Shown piece by piece: positions 17,097 to 25,761 of a DNA stretch of 64,000 nucleotides. The notes beneath the pieces are model-generated. The model did no database searches and was not told the DNA's origin. It saw only the letters and a program-made list of their open reading frames with translations. Position 1 is the stretch's first letter; every line of letters begins with the position of its first letter. The DNA comes from Bdellovibrionales bacterium Ga0074139. GTDB lineage: Bacteria; Bdellovibrionota; Bdellovibrionia; Bdellovibrionales; Bdellovibrionaceae. The stretch lies in NCBI GenBank assembly GCA_001464795.1, contig LNEB01000012.1, positions 1 through 64,000 of the forward strand, given 5' to 3'. A program made the position numbers and the translations under genes.

Positions 17097-18668
17097 ATGG
17101 TTCATCAATACTTTATCAAACTCCTAGTATTAATTTGTTTTTTTAGCTCTCACGTTTTTGCTCAAAGCACACCTGATTACTATAAGTGTAATAACCGTGT
17201 GGGTGGAGAGTGGAACTACGGAAGGGCCCCTGCTGCCTGTGACAGCCAATCCTTTGGCGATGACCGCGTGGTGCTACAAGATTACTCACCACTTATATTT
17301 AATGATCTTGTGAATATCACTTCCGAGCGGTCCAGGTACATGAACGAGCTGAACGCTGTGATTAAAGCGGCTGCTGTTTATTACTTAAAAAAACGAAAGC
17401 CTCAAGCCTCAGTTGGTGAACTGGATGCCTGGACATTAGGTATTTTAACGACCGCCAGCCAAGAAAGTTACTGGAGTCATTACCGAATGGCTTCTGATAA
17501 AAGACTGAAAATGATGCGCGGTGATTTTGGCCATGGTCACGGCATCATGCAAGTGGATGACCGAGCCCACTTTAATGCCATTGAAAAAGGGATCGGTTGG
17601 AATTTAGCGGCCCACATCACTTATGCCATGGATATTTATTATGCCGCCTGGTCCAGAACGCCCACACAAAAATGTGTGCGCGGAGAAACTGATTATTTAG
17701 CTAGAATCAGATCCGCGTGGTCAGCATATAACGGTGGCCCTTCAAGAATTTGCAGATGGCAAAACCCTAACGATAAATGGGCAAAAAACGACAAAAATTT
17801 CTATAATCAAATCACAAACAAAAGATGGCAAGCTTTTGTAAAAGACCAAAACAAAACGCCAAGTGTGAATATCGCTTGTCTGATGGAAAAAGGAACTAAC
17901 TGCACGGGTTCTGTTCAACCTCCAAAGGATCAACCCTTTGAGTTCCTACCTAATCAACTTTATTTAGTACAAAATCAAAAGGCCTGCGTGATGACTGAAA
18001 ATGGTTTGCAGTGCATGGAGGATCAAAAGGACCGGGCCTGTTTAACAGCGCTAAGTTCTGTGAACACAGAAAAATCCGTTCAATTGGACGAGAAAATATT
18101 TAATCAAACAACCGCAAAAATTTGGAACCGTCACGAACTTTGCAAAATCTTTGAACCCAATTTGTTTGGCACAGGTGAAAACATTCAAGTGCAGAAAAAT
18201 ATTAACCTCAGAAGTTCTGTGGGTGCCGGCGTGGTGGGCACATTGCCAGCGAAAACCGTGGTGGCAGTCCTTGATTTTGAACTCAGAAATTCCAACACAA
18301 AAGATCGCTACTACAAAGTTCAGTACCAAAATAAAACAGGATTTATTTTTGCTGGCAACACAGGTGATCAAGAAGACTGGGTCATTCGCTACTTAGCTCC
18401 CACTCCCCCACTTTCCAGTGTGGCGCAAGTGAATCAAAAAATTAAAATTGTCATAGCCTCTGGAATTAACTTACGTGTTTCTCCCACCGGAAAAGTGATC
18501 ACAGCGATCCCTGAAGGGGCCGTATTAACAGTTGAAAAAGTCATCACGGAAGGTGTGGATAATAATATCTACTACCAAGTTCGCTACCAAGGAAAAGTAG
18601 GAACTGTGTACTCTGGAAAATTAAAACCTCTGGACACTGTGAAATCATGGACCGCCGTCATCAAATAA
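17097..18668 (+). CDS. Secreted lytic transglycosylase-like protein with two SH3 domains
   Basis: A 523-residue protein with a signal peptide (cleavage near FAQ, residue 23). Residues about 85-250 look like a lysozyme-fold transglycosylase: candidate catalytic Glu123 in TASQESYWSHY, GHGHGIMQVD at 145-154 in place of the GLMQ motif, and SAWSAYNGGPSR in place of AYNxG. Two SH3b modules follow: INLRSSVGAGVVGTLPAKTV (about 363-382) and INLRVSPTGKVITAIPEGAV (about 458-477), each with a KVQYQ/QVRYQGKVG ending. It probably cleaves peptidoglycan in the periplasm or in prey. It overlaps the next gene by 22 bp. Confidence 0.75.
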   Translation: MVHQYFIKLLVLICFFSSHVFAQSTPDYYKCNNRVGGEWNYGRAPAACDSQSFGDDRVVLQDYSPLIFNDLVNITSERSRYMNELNAVIKAAAVYYLKKRKPQASVGELDAWTLGILTTASQESYWSHYRMASDKRLKMMRGDFGHGHGIMQVDDRAHFNAIEKGIGWNLAAHITYAMDIYYAAWSRTPTQKCVRGETDYLARIRSAWSAYNGGPSRICRWQNPNDKWAKNDKNFYNQITNKRWQAFVKDQNKTPSVNIACLMEKGTNCTGSVQPPKDQPFEFLPNQLYLVQNQKACVMTENGLQCMEDQKDRACLTALSSVNTEKSVQLDEKIFNQTTAKIWNRHELCKIFEPNLFGTGENIQVQKNINLRSSVGAGVVGTLPAKTVVAVLDFELRNSNTKDRYYKVQYQNKTGFIFAGNTGDQEDWVIRYLAPTPPLSSVAQVNQKIKIVIASGINLRVSPTGKVITAIPEGAVLTVEKVITEGVDNNIYYQVRYQGKVGTVYSGKLKPLDTVKSWTAVIK

Positions 18669-19387
18669 TAATTTTTATTATCTTAAGCGTCCTTGCTTTA
18701 GGGGTCACTATCGATCAGTGGCCTGAGGCTTCACCGCACAAAGAACTTGCAACAAATTCTGATGAAACAAAGATTTCACCCATAAGGGTTCCTCAAAGCG
18801 AACCTTCAGTGACAGAAAAAATCAAAAAAATTAATGACACCGAAGCTTGTTATCAATCTTTTACTTGCCCCTTCCCGCAAGACGACCCCCGAGCCTACGA
18901 CATTGCTGTCGGTAAGGAACTTGCAAAAAACATCAAAGATTTTCATAACCAGTACGGTGGTAATCCTAAAACAGAATTAATTTTAAAAGAGCTGGGTTTA
19001 AGGTTTTTTAAAAATGAAAACGGCTTTGTGCAAGAAGCGGCATTAGATATCTTAAAAGATTTCAATCCTGATCAAGAAATTCTGCAAGCAATGATTGAAG
19101 GCTTAGAGAATACCTACAACCCTAAAATCACAGAACTTAGCCTACCGGAACTCGCCAAATATTTAGGTGGTGAAAACGAAGCTCAAGTGCATGGCCTATT
19201 AGAAAAACTGATGCTGGGGGCCCACTTTTCAGGTGAGGCCACGTCCGCACAAATTTTAAATTTTATAAATGAAAAAAGTTACGGCTTTTATCAAAATTTA
19301 CTTAAAAGCCTAAGCCCCAGTTCTAAAAATTATCAGAACCTCAAAAGTGCCCTGAGTGAATACGAAAAACGTCAGTCTGGCGGGTAA
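18647..19387 (+). CDS. Unknown membrane-anchored protein
   Basis: A 246-residue protein with a single N-terminal hydrophobic segment (IIIFIILSVLALGVTI, about residues 6-21) and a hydrophilic, helix-rich remainder. SFTCPFPQDDPRAYD contains one of two Cys that could form a disulphide. The helical stretches from about residue 110, repeating hydrophobic/Leu patterns, might be HEAT-like. No family is recognised. It starts inside the transglycosylase gene and is likely made with it, suggesting an envelope role. Confidence 0.55.
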   Translation: MDRRHQIIIFIILSVLALGVTIDQWPEASPHKELATNSDETKISPIRVPQSEPSVTEKIKKINDTEACYQSFTCPFPQDDPRAYDIAVGKELAKNIKDFHNQYGGNPKTELILKELGLRFFKNENGFVQEAALDILKDFNPDQEILQAMIEGLENTYNPKITELSLPELAKYLGGENEAQVHGLLEKLMLGAHFSGEATSAQILNFINEKSYGFYQNLLKSLSPSSKNYQNLKSALSEYEKRQSGG

Positions 19388-19439
19388 AATCCATCACAAT
19401 TAAGAACAGCTGGCACCGGCTTCGCACATTTATATAACC

Positions 19440-19994
19440 ATGGTGCGAAATCTCAAAATGATCCATTTGTTAGTATTTCTAATTTTTATTCAACCAGCCT
19501 ATGCTTCCCCGTGCTTTGATAAAAACGTCACAAAAATATTTCAAGCCAACTTCCATAACGATTCGGTTTATAAAAAAGGTTCCTGCCCCACAAATGTTTG
19601 GAATTTTTTAAAAATTTTAGAAAATTGTCAGGTTCCTTTAGCTGATATGAAAGTGATCTTTATTACCGAGGACAATTTTAATATTACCCTTGATCAAGGG
19701 CGCGGCGGAGCTGATTCCTGGTTTTTCCATGTGGTCTTATCTTGGAATGATTTCATTTTAGATTTTGATTACACAAATGAACCCCAAGTGATCGATAAAA
19801 AAAATTACTTTAAAAAGGCCCTTGCGACACAAGCTACAATGAACTGGTCAGGAATCAGGCTTCGAATCCTACCTGCCCCACTTTACTCAGAAAAATACGA
19901 AACGGATAACACAGCCGCTTACGGATTTTATTACTGGCTACTTCCGGAACGAAGTTCTTTTCCTGAAACAACAATTCTAGAATTTATTAATTAA
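19440..19994 (+). CDS. Exported NTAQ1-like (WDYHV) glutamine amidohydrolase
   Basis: A 184-residue protein with a signal peptide (hydrophobic 8-22, cleavage near AYA-SP). The pattern SCPTNVWNFL (Cys49), KVIFITEDN (71-79), WFFHVVLSW (His97) and FILDFDY (Asp108/110) parallels the eukaryotic N-terminal glutamine amidohydrolase NTAQ1, whose Cys-His-Asp triad sits in CxxNVW, YHVVLL and YDLDT. The spacing is close. It probably deamidates or hydrolyses a Gln-like substrate outside the cytoplasm. Met7 (19458) is an alternative start. The gene ends tail-to-tail with mevalonate kinase, overlapping by 8 bp. Confidence 0.55.
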   Translation: MVRNLKMIHLLVFLIFIQPAYASPCFDKNVTKIFQANFHNDSVYKKGSCPTNVWNFLKILENCQVPLADMKVIFITEDNFNITLDQGRGGADSWFFHVVLSWNDFILDFDYTNEPQVIDKKNYFKKALATQATMNWSGIRLRILPAPLYSEKYETDNTAAYGFYYWLLPERSSFPETTILEFIN

Positions 19995-20886
19995 CTGAAG
20001 CTTTTAAAAAAGTAACACCATCTAATGGCTTTGGCATTGAATCCCAAAGTGAAAGCACAAATCCACCCCCGCCAGAGCCTGTGGGTTTCATGGCAATGGC
20101 CCCATGATTTTGCAACAGATCCATATGCTGCTTTAACGCTGGAGTCACAAGTCCCCATTGCTCAAAACATTCTCGACCCATATCAAGGGCTAATTGCAGC
20201 TGTAAACTGGATTTCATTGAATTGGATTCCAAAGCTTCTTTGCAAAGTTTTGTCACTTGCATCATTTGCTGATCAATTGAATTAAATTTTTTTGGATCCT
20301 TGGCTTCCAAGGCTTTCACTTTATTCACGCACTCTTTGGTAATACCTTTTTCGCCGGAATGACTTAAGTACCACTCAGGCTGGTACTGGGGCTTAAAGCT
20401 TACTGGCTGCTCGTTTCTTTTATAAATCAAACCACTTTCCGATAATACCACGGCCACGTCGACTCCGCTGCTTTCGCCGTGGAATACATCTTCCAATTGT
20501 TTTGCAAAACTAAAAGCATCCCCGGATCCCACCAATCCCATTTCTTGAAACCACCTGGTCAAAGCCACACATAATGTGGCTGAAGCCCCAAGCCCCGAGC
20601 CCACGAGGATTTGTGCACGCATTTCTAGGGATCCATAAAATTGATGGTTCTGTGCATGAGACAAAATGCAGGCCTTTTCAAAAACACTATAAAATAAAAG
20701 TTTAAATTCCTCTGGATAGCCCTGGGGGATCACCACATTCAGTGACCCTGCATTCTGGTCAGGAATGAATTTCCAATCCAACCACTGGGATTTGAGAGGG
20801 AACACCAAGGCTTCCCCACCCCGAAGCACTGTGTGCTCGCCGGATAAAATCCATTTGCCAAAAGTTCTTGTGGAAAAGGGGCTCAT
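19987..20886 (-). CDS. mvk: Mevalonate kinase
   Basis: A GHMP-family kinase of 299 residues that phosphorylates mevalonate. FGKWILSGEHTVLRG near the start matches the mevalonate kinase GKxILxGEHxVxxG signature, GSGLGASATL is the phosphate-binding GHMP motif 2, and MKPTGSGGGGFV is motif 3. I choose ATG 20886 because it overlaps the mvaD stop as ATGA; an ATG four codons upstream also exists. It is the last gene of the fni-mvaA-pmk-mvaD-mvk run. Assignment as mevalonate rather than phosphomevalonate kinase rests on the GEH motif. Confidence 0.8.
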   Translation of the reverse strand: MSPFSTRTFGKWILSGEHTVLRGGEALVFPLKSQWLDWKFIPDQNAGSLNVVIPQGYPEEFKLLFYSVFEKACILSHAQNHQFYGSLEMRAQILVGSGLGASATLCVALTRWFQEMGLVGSGDAFSFAKQLEDVFHGESSGVDVAVVLSESGLIYKRNEQPVSFKPQYQPEWYLSHSGEKGITKECVNKVKALEAKDPKKFNSIDQQMMQVTKLCKEALESNSMKSSLQLQLALDMGRECFEQWGLVTPALKQHMDLLQNHGAIAMKPTGSGGGGFVLSLWDSMPKPLDGVTFLKASVN

Positions 20887-21833
20887 TTTTGATCCCAAGA
20901 ATTAATCACCGTATAATTATTAAATTGTTTCATATAGGTTTTTGCCCATTTTAAATCTTCATCATTAAACAGTAAGTGGATGTTAGGACCCGCATCTAAA
21001 GTGATCCAAGGCCCATGATTTTGTTTTTTCCACTGGCTTTCAAGAGCTGATAAAATTTCTTTGGATTCATCGGTCAAATAAGTAAATCCAGGCTTAGCTG
21101 TGTGAAACAAATCATGCATATCCCAAAGCTCATCCCAAATGATGGAAAAACTTTCTTTCCACGTCTGAGCTTGAATGGAAATCATGAGATCTTTGAGTTT
21201 TAATTCTGCCCTTTGTACCCGGCCTTGAAACCTGGGGCTTGTTAAAACTCGGACGTGAGCTTCTGAAGAAGAAACAGATTTTTTTCCGCTCTCTAGAATC
21301 ACAACACTGGAGTGAAGCTTCTGAGTCAGTGGAACGCTTTCTGCAAATTCTTCTTTCCATAAAGCCCATGGTGCATAAAAAGACCGGCAAGAAGAGCCCG
21401 AGCCCTTTCTTGATAGTTTTGATAATTCTTTTATGTCTTCACCAAAACTTTGCGGATTTATTTTTTGAAAAACTTCAGCTGCAGCCAAAGTCAGTGCTGA
21501 AAAACTCGAAGCCGAGCTTGCCAGACCGCAATCAGAGGGAAAGTTATTTCCTGATTGGATTTTAAAAAATTGATTGTCAATTTTCCACTGGTTTTTTAAA
21601 AACCGGAAGTGATTCAAAAACTTTTCTTGGCCTTTATCACTTAAATTTAAAGTTTGAATTTTATCTGCTTGTAGAGGAGACCAAGAATCTATTTTCACTG
21701 AGGGCTGAATTTGAATATAGGTTCTTAAGTGATCCAAAGTATAGGACAGCGAAGCATTGGTGGGCTTATTGCCACTGCCTTCAATTTTTCCCATGTATTT
21801 AATTAAAGCAATATTGGAAGGGCTCGAAATCAT
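20883..21833 (-). CDS. mvaD: Diphosphomevalonate decarboxylase
   Basis: A 316-residue GHMP enzyme that converts 5-diphosphomevalonate to isopentenyl diphosphate. The family signatures are plain: SNIALIKYMGK at the start (canonical NIALxKYWGK, here Met for Trp), PTNASLSYTLD, SDCGLASSASSFSALTLAA, RKGSGSSCRSFY carrying the substrate-binding Ser/Arg, and TLDAGPNIHLLF with the catalytic Asp. It is coupled by 4-base overlaps to the kinase genes on both sides. Confidence 0.9.
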   Translation of the reverse strand: MISSPSNIALIKYMGKIEGSGNKPTNASLSYTLDHLRTYIQIQPSVKIDSWSPLQADKIQTLNLSDKGQEKFLNHFRFLKNQWKIDNQFFKIQSGNNFPSDCGLASSASSFSALTLAAAEVFQKINPQSFGEDIKELSKLSRKGSGSSCRSFYAPWALWKEEFAESVPLTQKLHSSVVILESGKKSVSSSEAHVRVLTSPRFQGRVQRAELKLKDLMISIQAQTWKESFSIIWDELWDMHDLFHTAKPGFTYLTDESKEILSALESQWKKQNHGPWITLDAGPNIHLLFNDEDLKWAKTYMKQFNNYTVINSWDQK

Positions 21834-22666
21834 TTTGATTCAATCACCTTGAGACCGTCCAAGGACACATCCAAGTTCGTGAGTACTTTTTTAAAAAAAG
21901 GTTTTACAAAATTAAGCACTGAGTTTCTGTGATTTTCCTTAAAGATAAAAAACACATTATCAGAACCCATAGCACCGCAACCCTTGGCAACCAGCACATG
22001 ATGGTTAATTTTTCGAATCACTTGCGTAGTGGTTTCGGCCTCTAAGCCAGAGTCCAATAAAAACTGCCGCCATTTTTTTAAAGCGTACTGAAAAGCATCG
22101 GGATTTTTATTTTGAAAATGATCTTTTAGACTGTAAGACATCTCTTCGATTTTTTTCCAGTCCAATTTGTTAAAATCTGTTTTTAAGTGCTCATGGGTTT
22201 TTAACTTATTTCCCGTTAAGCCCAAACCCCAACTGTATCCAGAAAAAGGCCAATCACTGGCTGTGATTTCTTTTCTTTGAACGTCTGTGACCACATAGCC
22301 CCCATGAAGCTGAGTCAGCATGTCGACTCCGCTGGGAACATTGTCCTGGCCTTGAAAAAGCTTTTGGTAAGATTCTAAAGTTTCCCAGGCCTGGGGTATT
22401 TGGCCTTTATTGTTCAGCATGGTTTGCATTAAAAACTCAGCCGTACTTAAACCCATGCCACCCACTCCATCGTAGGGATCCATGATTTCAGCTTGTGCAG
22501 AAGTTTTCGCAATTTTGCCAGCCGGACTTTCCGGGTGAAATTGCAAAGATTTTTTAGAGGTCTTAAGCAAGAACTCAGGCTGCATGGCCACTGTGATTGT
22601 GGGTAAACCTCTCAGTGCTGCGTACTCTCCGGACAAAAAGAATTTTCCTGGCACTGATAGATTCAT
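21830..22666 (-). CDS. Phosphomevalonate kinase (GHMP)
   Basis: A 278-residue GHMP kinase. VPGKFFLSGEYAALRGLP carries the GEY form of the first motif, which distinguishes phosphomevalonate kinases from mevalonate kinases. GVGGMGLSTAEFL is the ATP phosphate loop, in a variant with Gly-Leu-Ser-Thr, and VAKGCGAMGSDNVFFIF is the position of motif 3. PSGVDMLTQLHGG is also typical. It is shorter than the usual 330-460 residues of the family, so it is a compact version. It lies between mvaA and mvaD in the mevalonate operon. Confidence 0.75.
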   Translation of the reverse strand: MNLSVPGKFFLSGEYAALRGLPTITVAMQPEFLLKTSKKSLQFHPESPAGKIAKTSAQAEIMDPYDGVGGMGLSTAEFLMQTMLNNKGQIPQAWETLESYQKLFQGQDNVPSGVDMLTQLHGGYVVTDVQRKEITASDWPFSGYSWGLGLTGNKLKTHEHLKTDFNKLDWKKIEEMSYSLKDHFQNKNPDAFQYALKKWRQFLLDSGLEAETTTQVIRKINHHVLVAKGCGAMGSDNVFFIFKENHRNSVLNFVKPFFKKVLTNLDVSLDGLKVIESK

Positions 22667-22672
22667 AGTGTT

Positions 22673-23968
22673 TTATAACCTGGTCGCACGAAGTTCTTTA
22701 AGAACTTCGATGGCGTTAGAAAGTGATATTCTTTTTCGAAGCTGCAAAATTTCTTCCAGGCGCTTTTGAAGTTGCGGCATTTCCTCATCTTTGGCACCCG
22801 CACCAAGGGATAAGTTTTTAATATGAAGCTTCATATGACCTTCGATGATTCCCACTGTGGTCAATGCTTTTAAAGCCCCTAAATTTTGTGTCAAACCCAC
22901 GGCTGCACAGATTCGGGATAAGTGACTCGAGTTTTGAATGCCCATCATCTTCATAGCAATTTTGGCTGTTGGATGTAAAGTCGTGACCCCGCCCACAGTG
23001 CCCACGATCAAAGGGGCTTCAAAAATTCCGTGAAGTTCATTTGCACCCGTTTTTCGCCATTTGGTGATGGACTTATAGCGTCCACTTTGAGCGGCATAGG
23101 CATGAAGTCCTGCCTCCACCGCACGCCAGTCGTTGCCTGTGGCAATTAAAATGGGATCAATGCCGTTCAGTACACCTTTATTGTTGGTAGCAGCCCTGTA
23201 AGGATCAAGTTCAGCAAACAGCGATGCCTCTTGAATTTTTTCTGCCAAGTCTGAATCTATATTTTGAATATTGATTTCAGCTCGGGTGATTTTTGTATCC
23301 ACAAGGTTGGATAAAATGCACATGGTGACTTTTTCACCCGTTAAACTTTGTAAATGATCTTTTAAAAATTCACAGACTTGATTGATGATGTTGGCACCCA
23401 TGGCATCCACAGGATCAAGAAGCACATGCACCACACCCATGAAGCTAGCTGATTCTTCTTCACGGTCTACAAATCTGACGGTGATGTCAGTGACACCCCC
23501 ACCACGAGCGACAAGGCCAAAAGCCACTTCGCGGTTCGCAAGATCAATTAAATATTGTTTCTGGCTTAATACGTCTTTTTTAAACTGTTCAGGGTTTTTG
23601 ACTTTTGCAAACTGAACCTGACCAATGATGTTTTTGCCGACCACTTCCGTTTTGATGGATCCTGATTCCCGGACCCATTTGGCTGTTTTGCTGGCTGCGG
23701 CTACGATGGAAGTTTCTTCGACAGCCATAGGGATAAAATAATCCTCCCCATCGATTTGAAAATTAGTGGCGATCCCCATGGGAAGCTGGAAGTAGCCCAC
23801 TACGTTTTCTACGAACTTTTCGCCTAAACCAGAATCTTTAAGCCCGCCGGATTTTAAGTAATTGGCTTCTTCAGAACTCAGGACTCCGGCTTCCATTAAG
23901 GATTGCAATCTTTCAGAAAGATTCAGTTTGGAGAAGCCCTTAAAAAGGTTCGAGAAATTGTTTTTCAT
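22673..23968 (-). CDS. mvaA: Hydroxymethylglutaryl-CoA reductase, class II
   Basis: A 431-residue enzyme making mevalonate from HMG-CoA. Class II features: PMAVEETSIVAAAS at 80-93 with the catalytic Glu, DPVDAMGANIINQVCE (nicotinamide cofactor DAMGxN motif), AATNNKGVLNGIDPILIATG with the catalytic Asp region, GTVGGVTTLHPTAK, and a late His in KLHIKNLSLGAG. The length is normal for bacterial class II enzymes. It follows fni by 45 bp and precedes the phosphomevalonate kinase by 6 bp. HMG-CoA synthase is not in the window. Confidence 0.93.
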   Translation of the reverse strand: MKNNFSNLFKGFSKLNLSERLQSLMEAGVLSSEEANYLKSGGLKDSGLGEKFVENVVGYFQLPMGIATNFQIDGEDYFIPMAVEETSIVAAASKTAKWVRESGSIKTEVVGKNIIGQVQFAKVKNPEQFKKDVLSQKQYLIDLANREVAFGLVARGGGVTDITVRFVDREEESASFMGVVHVLLDPVDAMGANIINQVCEFLKDHLQSLTGEKVTMCILSNLVDTKITRAEINIQNIDSDLAEKIQEASLFAELDPYRAATNNKGVLNGIDPILIATGNDWRAVEAGLHAYAAQSGRYKSITKWRKTGANELHGIFEAPLIVGTVGGVTTLHPTAKIAMKMMGIQNSSHLSRICAAVGLTQNLGALKALTTVGIIEGHMKLHIKNLSLGAGAKDEEMPQLQKRLEEILQLRKRISLSNAIEVLKELRATRL

Positions 23969-24013
23969 AGTACTAGTAGTATCTCATGTTCGAGGCGGTT
24001 TGCTGTAGTTGTA

Positions 24014-25051
24014 TCATGACAAAGTGGCCTTGGATATTCGCCCTTTGAGATCCTGTATTGTCTTTGCACCTGTACAAAAAAGAGACGTTTTTAATTCCAA
24101 TTCGAATTGAGCATAAAGCTTTTCTAAGGCTTCTGAAGACAGGATCGCAGCTTCCAGCCAAGGTCTTGCCGTTCCGACCATTTCGGCGCCCAAAGCTAAG
24201 GCTTTAGCCGCATCCACGCCGGATCTGACCCCGCCCGAGACCCATTTTTTCATTTTTAAACTTTGCACTTGGACTTGTTCTAAAACATCCAAGGAAAAAT
24301 AACCCCATTCATTAAAATGGCCAGAGGCTTTTTCATAAATTTCATTATTGGACCTGAGGCCTTCAATTCTTCCCCAATGGGTCCCTGATTTTCCGCTGAT
24401 GTCTGCAATTTCCACACCTATGTTTTGGAGGCGAATCAGCGTCTGGGGCCCAAGGCCTGAGCCCACTTCTTTCACAACAATGGGAACTGATGAAAGCTTC
24501 ACCAGTTTTTCCAGTGCCGCCAAGCCCCCACGAAATTGCGGGGTGCCTTCCACTTGTAAAGCTTCCTGCAAAGGGTTGGTGTGAACGATTAAAGCTTCGG
24601 CTTGAAGACTTTCAGTTAATTTTAAAATTTGTTCTGGACTATGAGTGATCACCTGAGTGATTCCGATGTTTCCCATCAATCTTGATTTCGGATATTGTTT
24701 TTTAACGGATTTCCATTCTTGTTGAGCTGAGGAATCCGAGAGCTCTTTTCGCTGCGAACCCACCCCCATAAGAATTTGTTTATTATGCGACAACTCGGCA
24801 AGCCTTTGATTGATCTGAACACCACCTTCATGACCTGCCGTCATGGAGCTAATGAACAGTGGCATTGTTGTTACTTTGCCAAAGATATTTGTATTCAGGT
24901 TGATTTCGTCAAAGTTGAGTTCAGGAAAAGCTTCATGGTGAAGCTGATAGTGATCCCAGGCGTAGCGATTGGAAGCCTGGGACTGTGAAGAGAGAGACAG
25001 TCTTATGTGTTCTTGCTTTCTTAGCTCGAACTGGCGGTTTTGATCGGCCAA
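24014..25051 (-). CDS. fni: Type 2 isopentenyl-diphosphate delta-isomerase
   Basis: A 345-residue FMN-dependent TIM-barrel isomerase that interconverts IPP and DMAPP. Typical segments are FISSMTAGHEGG, LMGVGSQRKEL, VVKEVGSGLGPQT, DISGKSGTHWGRIEGLRS and SGGVRSGVDAAKALALGA, which line the FMN and substrate site. It is the first mevalonate-type gene after rplT, 36 bp downstream, with no terminator visible between. It completes a route from HMG-CoA to DMAPP with its downstream neighbours. Confidence 0.92.
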   Translation of the reverse strand: MADQNRQFELRKQEHIRLSLSSQSQASNRYAWDHYQLHHEAFPELNFDEINLNTNIFGKVTTMPLFISSMTAGHEGGVQINQRLAELSHNKQILMGVGSQRKELSDSSAQQEWKSVKKQYPKSRLMGNIGITQVITHSPEQILKLTESLQAEALIVHTNPLQEALQVEGTPQFRGGLAALEKLVKLSSVPIVVKEVGSGLGPQTLIRLQNIGVEIADISGKSGTHWGRIEGLRSNNEIYEKASGHFNEWGYFSLDVLEQVQVQSLKMKKWVSGGVRSGVDAAKALALGAEMVGTARPWLEAAILSSEALEKLYAQFELELKTSLFCTGAKTIQDLKGRISKATLS

Positions 25052-25087
25052 GACTGACTCTCCTTGAGTAGATGATTATTATTTAAA

Positions 25088-25435
25088 TTACTTCATCGCG
25101 TGCTGACACAAAGCTTGGAAGCTTTTCATGTCATGAATTGCAAGTTCGGATAGATTTTTGCGGTCAATTTCAACCCCAGCTTTAATGAGTCCACCCATTA
25201 AACGAGAGTAAGTTGTTCCACAAAGACGAGCCGCTGCATTGATACGCTGATTCCACAAAGCACGAAATTGGCGCTTACGCATCTTACGATGTTTGTAAGC
25301 GTACACCATCGCTCTGTCGTCCATCTCCACTGCGTGAGTGTAGGCACGAGAGTTCGCTGAGTAACGACCTTTTGCACGTTTGAGAACTTTTTTATGTCTT
25401 GCACGATTTGTTTTACCGGATTTTACACGAGCCAT
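25088..25435 (-). CDS. rplT: 50S ribosomal protein L20
   Basis: A 115-residue L20 of normal length. RVKSGKTNRARHKKVLKRA is the basic N-terminal extension that enters 23S rRNA, followed by the helical core KMRKRQFRALWNQRINAA and ending in the globular C-terminal domain. It is an early assembly protein of the large subunit, and in other bacteria binds its own operon mRNA to repress it. It is 18 bp downstream of rpmI and just upstream of the mevalonate genes. Confidence 0.97.
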   Translation of the reverse strand: MARVKSGKTNRARHKKVLKRAKGRYSANSRAYTHAVEMDDRAMVYAYKHRKMRKRQFRALWNQRINAAARLCGTTYSRLMGGLIKAGVEIDRKNLSELAIHDMKSFQALCQHAMK

Positions 25436-25453
25436 TTTCTACCTTCTCTTTTT

Positions 25454-25645
25454 CTAGAACACTAAAGTTCGGCTGGTTTGGTACATATTGGCATCATCTA
25501 CGTAAGATCCTTTGCCAAGCTGACGTTTAGTTTTTGAACTCATGTGTGAGTTCAAGTGTCGCATCCCAACGGATTTCTTTTTTACTTTTCCACTGGGGAG
25601 AAGCTTCATGCGCTTTTTAGCACCTGAATGGGTTTTCTGTTTCAT
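25454..25645 (-). CDS. rpmI: 50S ribosomal protein L35
   Basis: A 63-residue L35 of normal length. QKTHSGAKKRMKLLPSGKVK is the conserved opening, followed by the HLNSHMSSKTKRQLGKGSYV segment. It is the first gene of rpmI-rplT and, by spacing, of the whole rpmI-to-mvk run. In many bacteria infC precedes it; here infC is about 13 kb away, and an L,D-transpeptidase gene takes that place. Confidence 0.96.
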   Translation of the reverse strand: MKQKTHSGAKKRMKLLPSGKVKKKSVGMRHLNSHMSSKTKRQLGKGSYVDDANMYQTSRTLVF

Positions 25646-25670
25646 GATAGACTTTCCACCGAAAAGGCGT

Positions 25671-25748
25671 TTGAACCGTTATGGTTCAACACTTGTAATG
25701 AGCCGTTTTCAGAACATGAGGTCAAAAGTATTAACAAACCTTGACCTC
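25671..25748 (-). promoter_or_regulatory. Two hairpins in the rpmI leader
   Basis: TTGAACC (25671-25677) and GGTTCAA (25683-25689) form a 7-bp stem with a 5-nt loop about 26 nt upstream of rpmI. GAGGTCAA (25718-25725) and TTGACCTC (25741-25748) form an 8-bp stem with a 15-nt loop close to the transpeptidase stop. The outer one may end the upstream transcript; the inner one is where an L20-type autoregulatory site would be expected. Both roles are inference. Confidence 0.4.
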
Positions 25749-25761
25749 TATGTAAATGAAA

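Noticed and set aside
25400-25760. infC expected upstream of rpmI
   Set aside because: No trace of infC is present here; the intact gene is at 38.7-39.3 kb.
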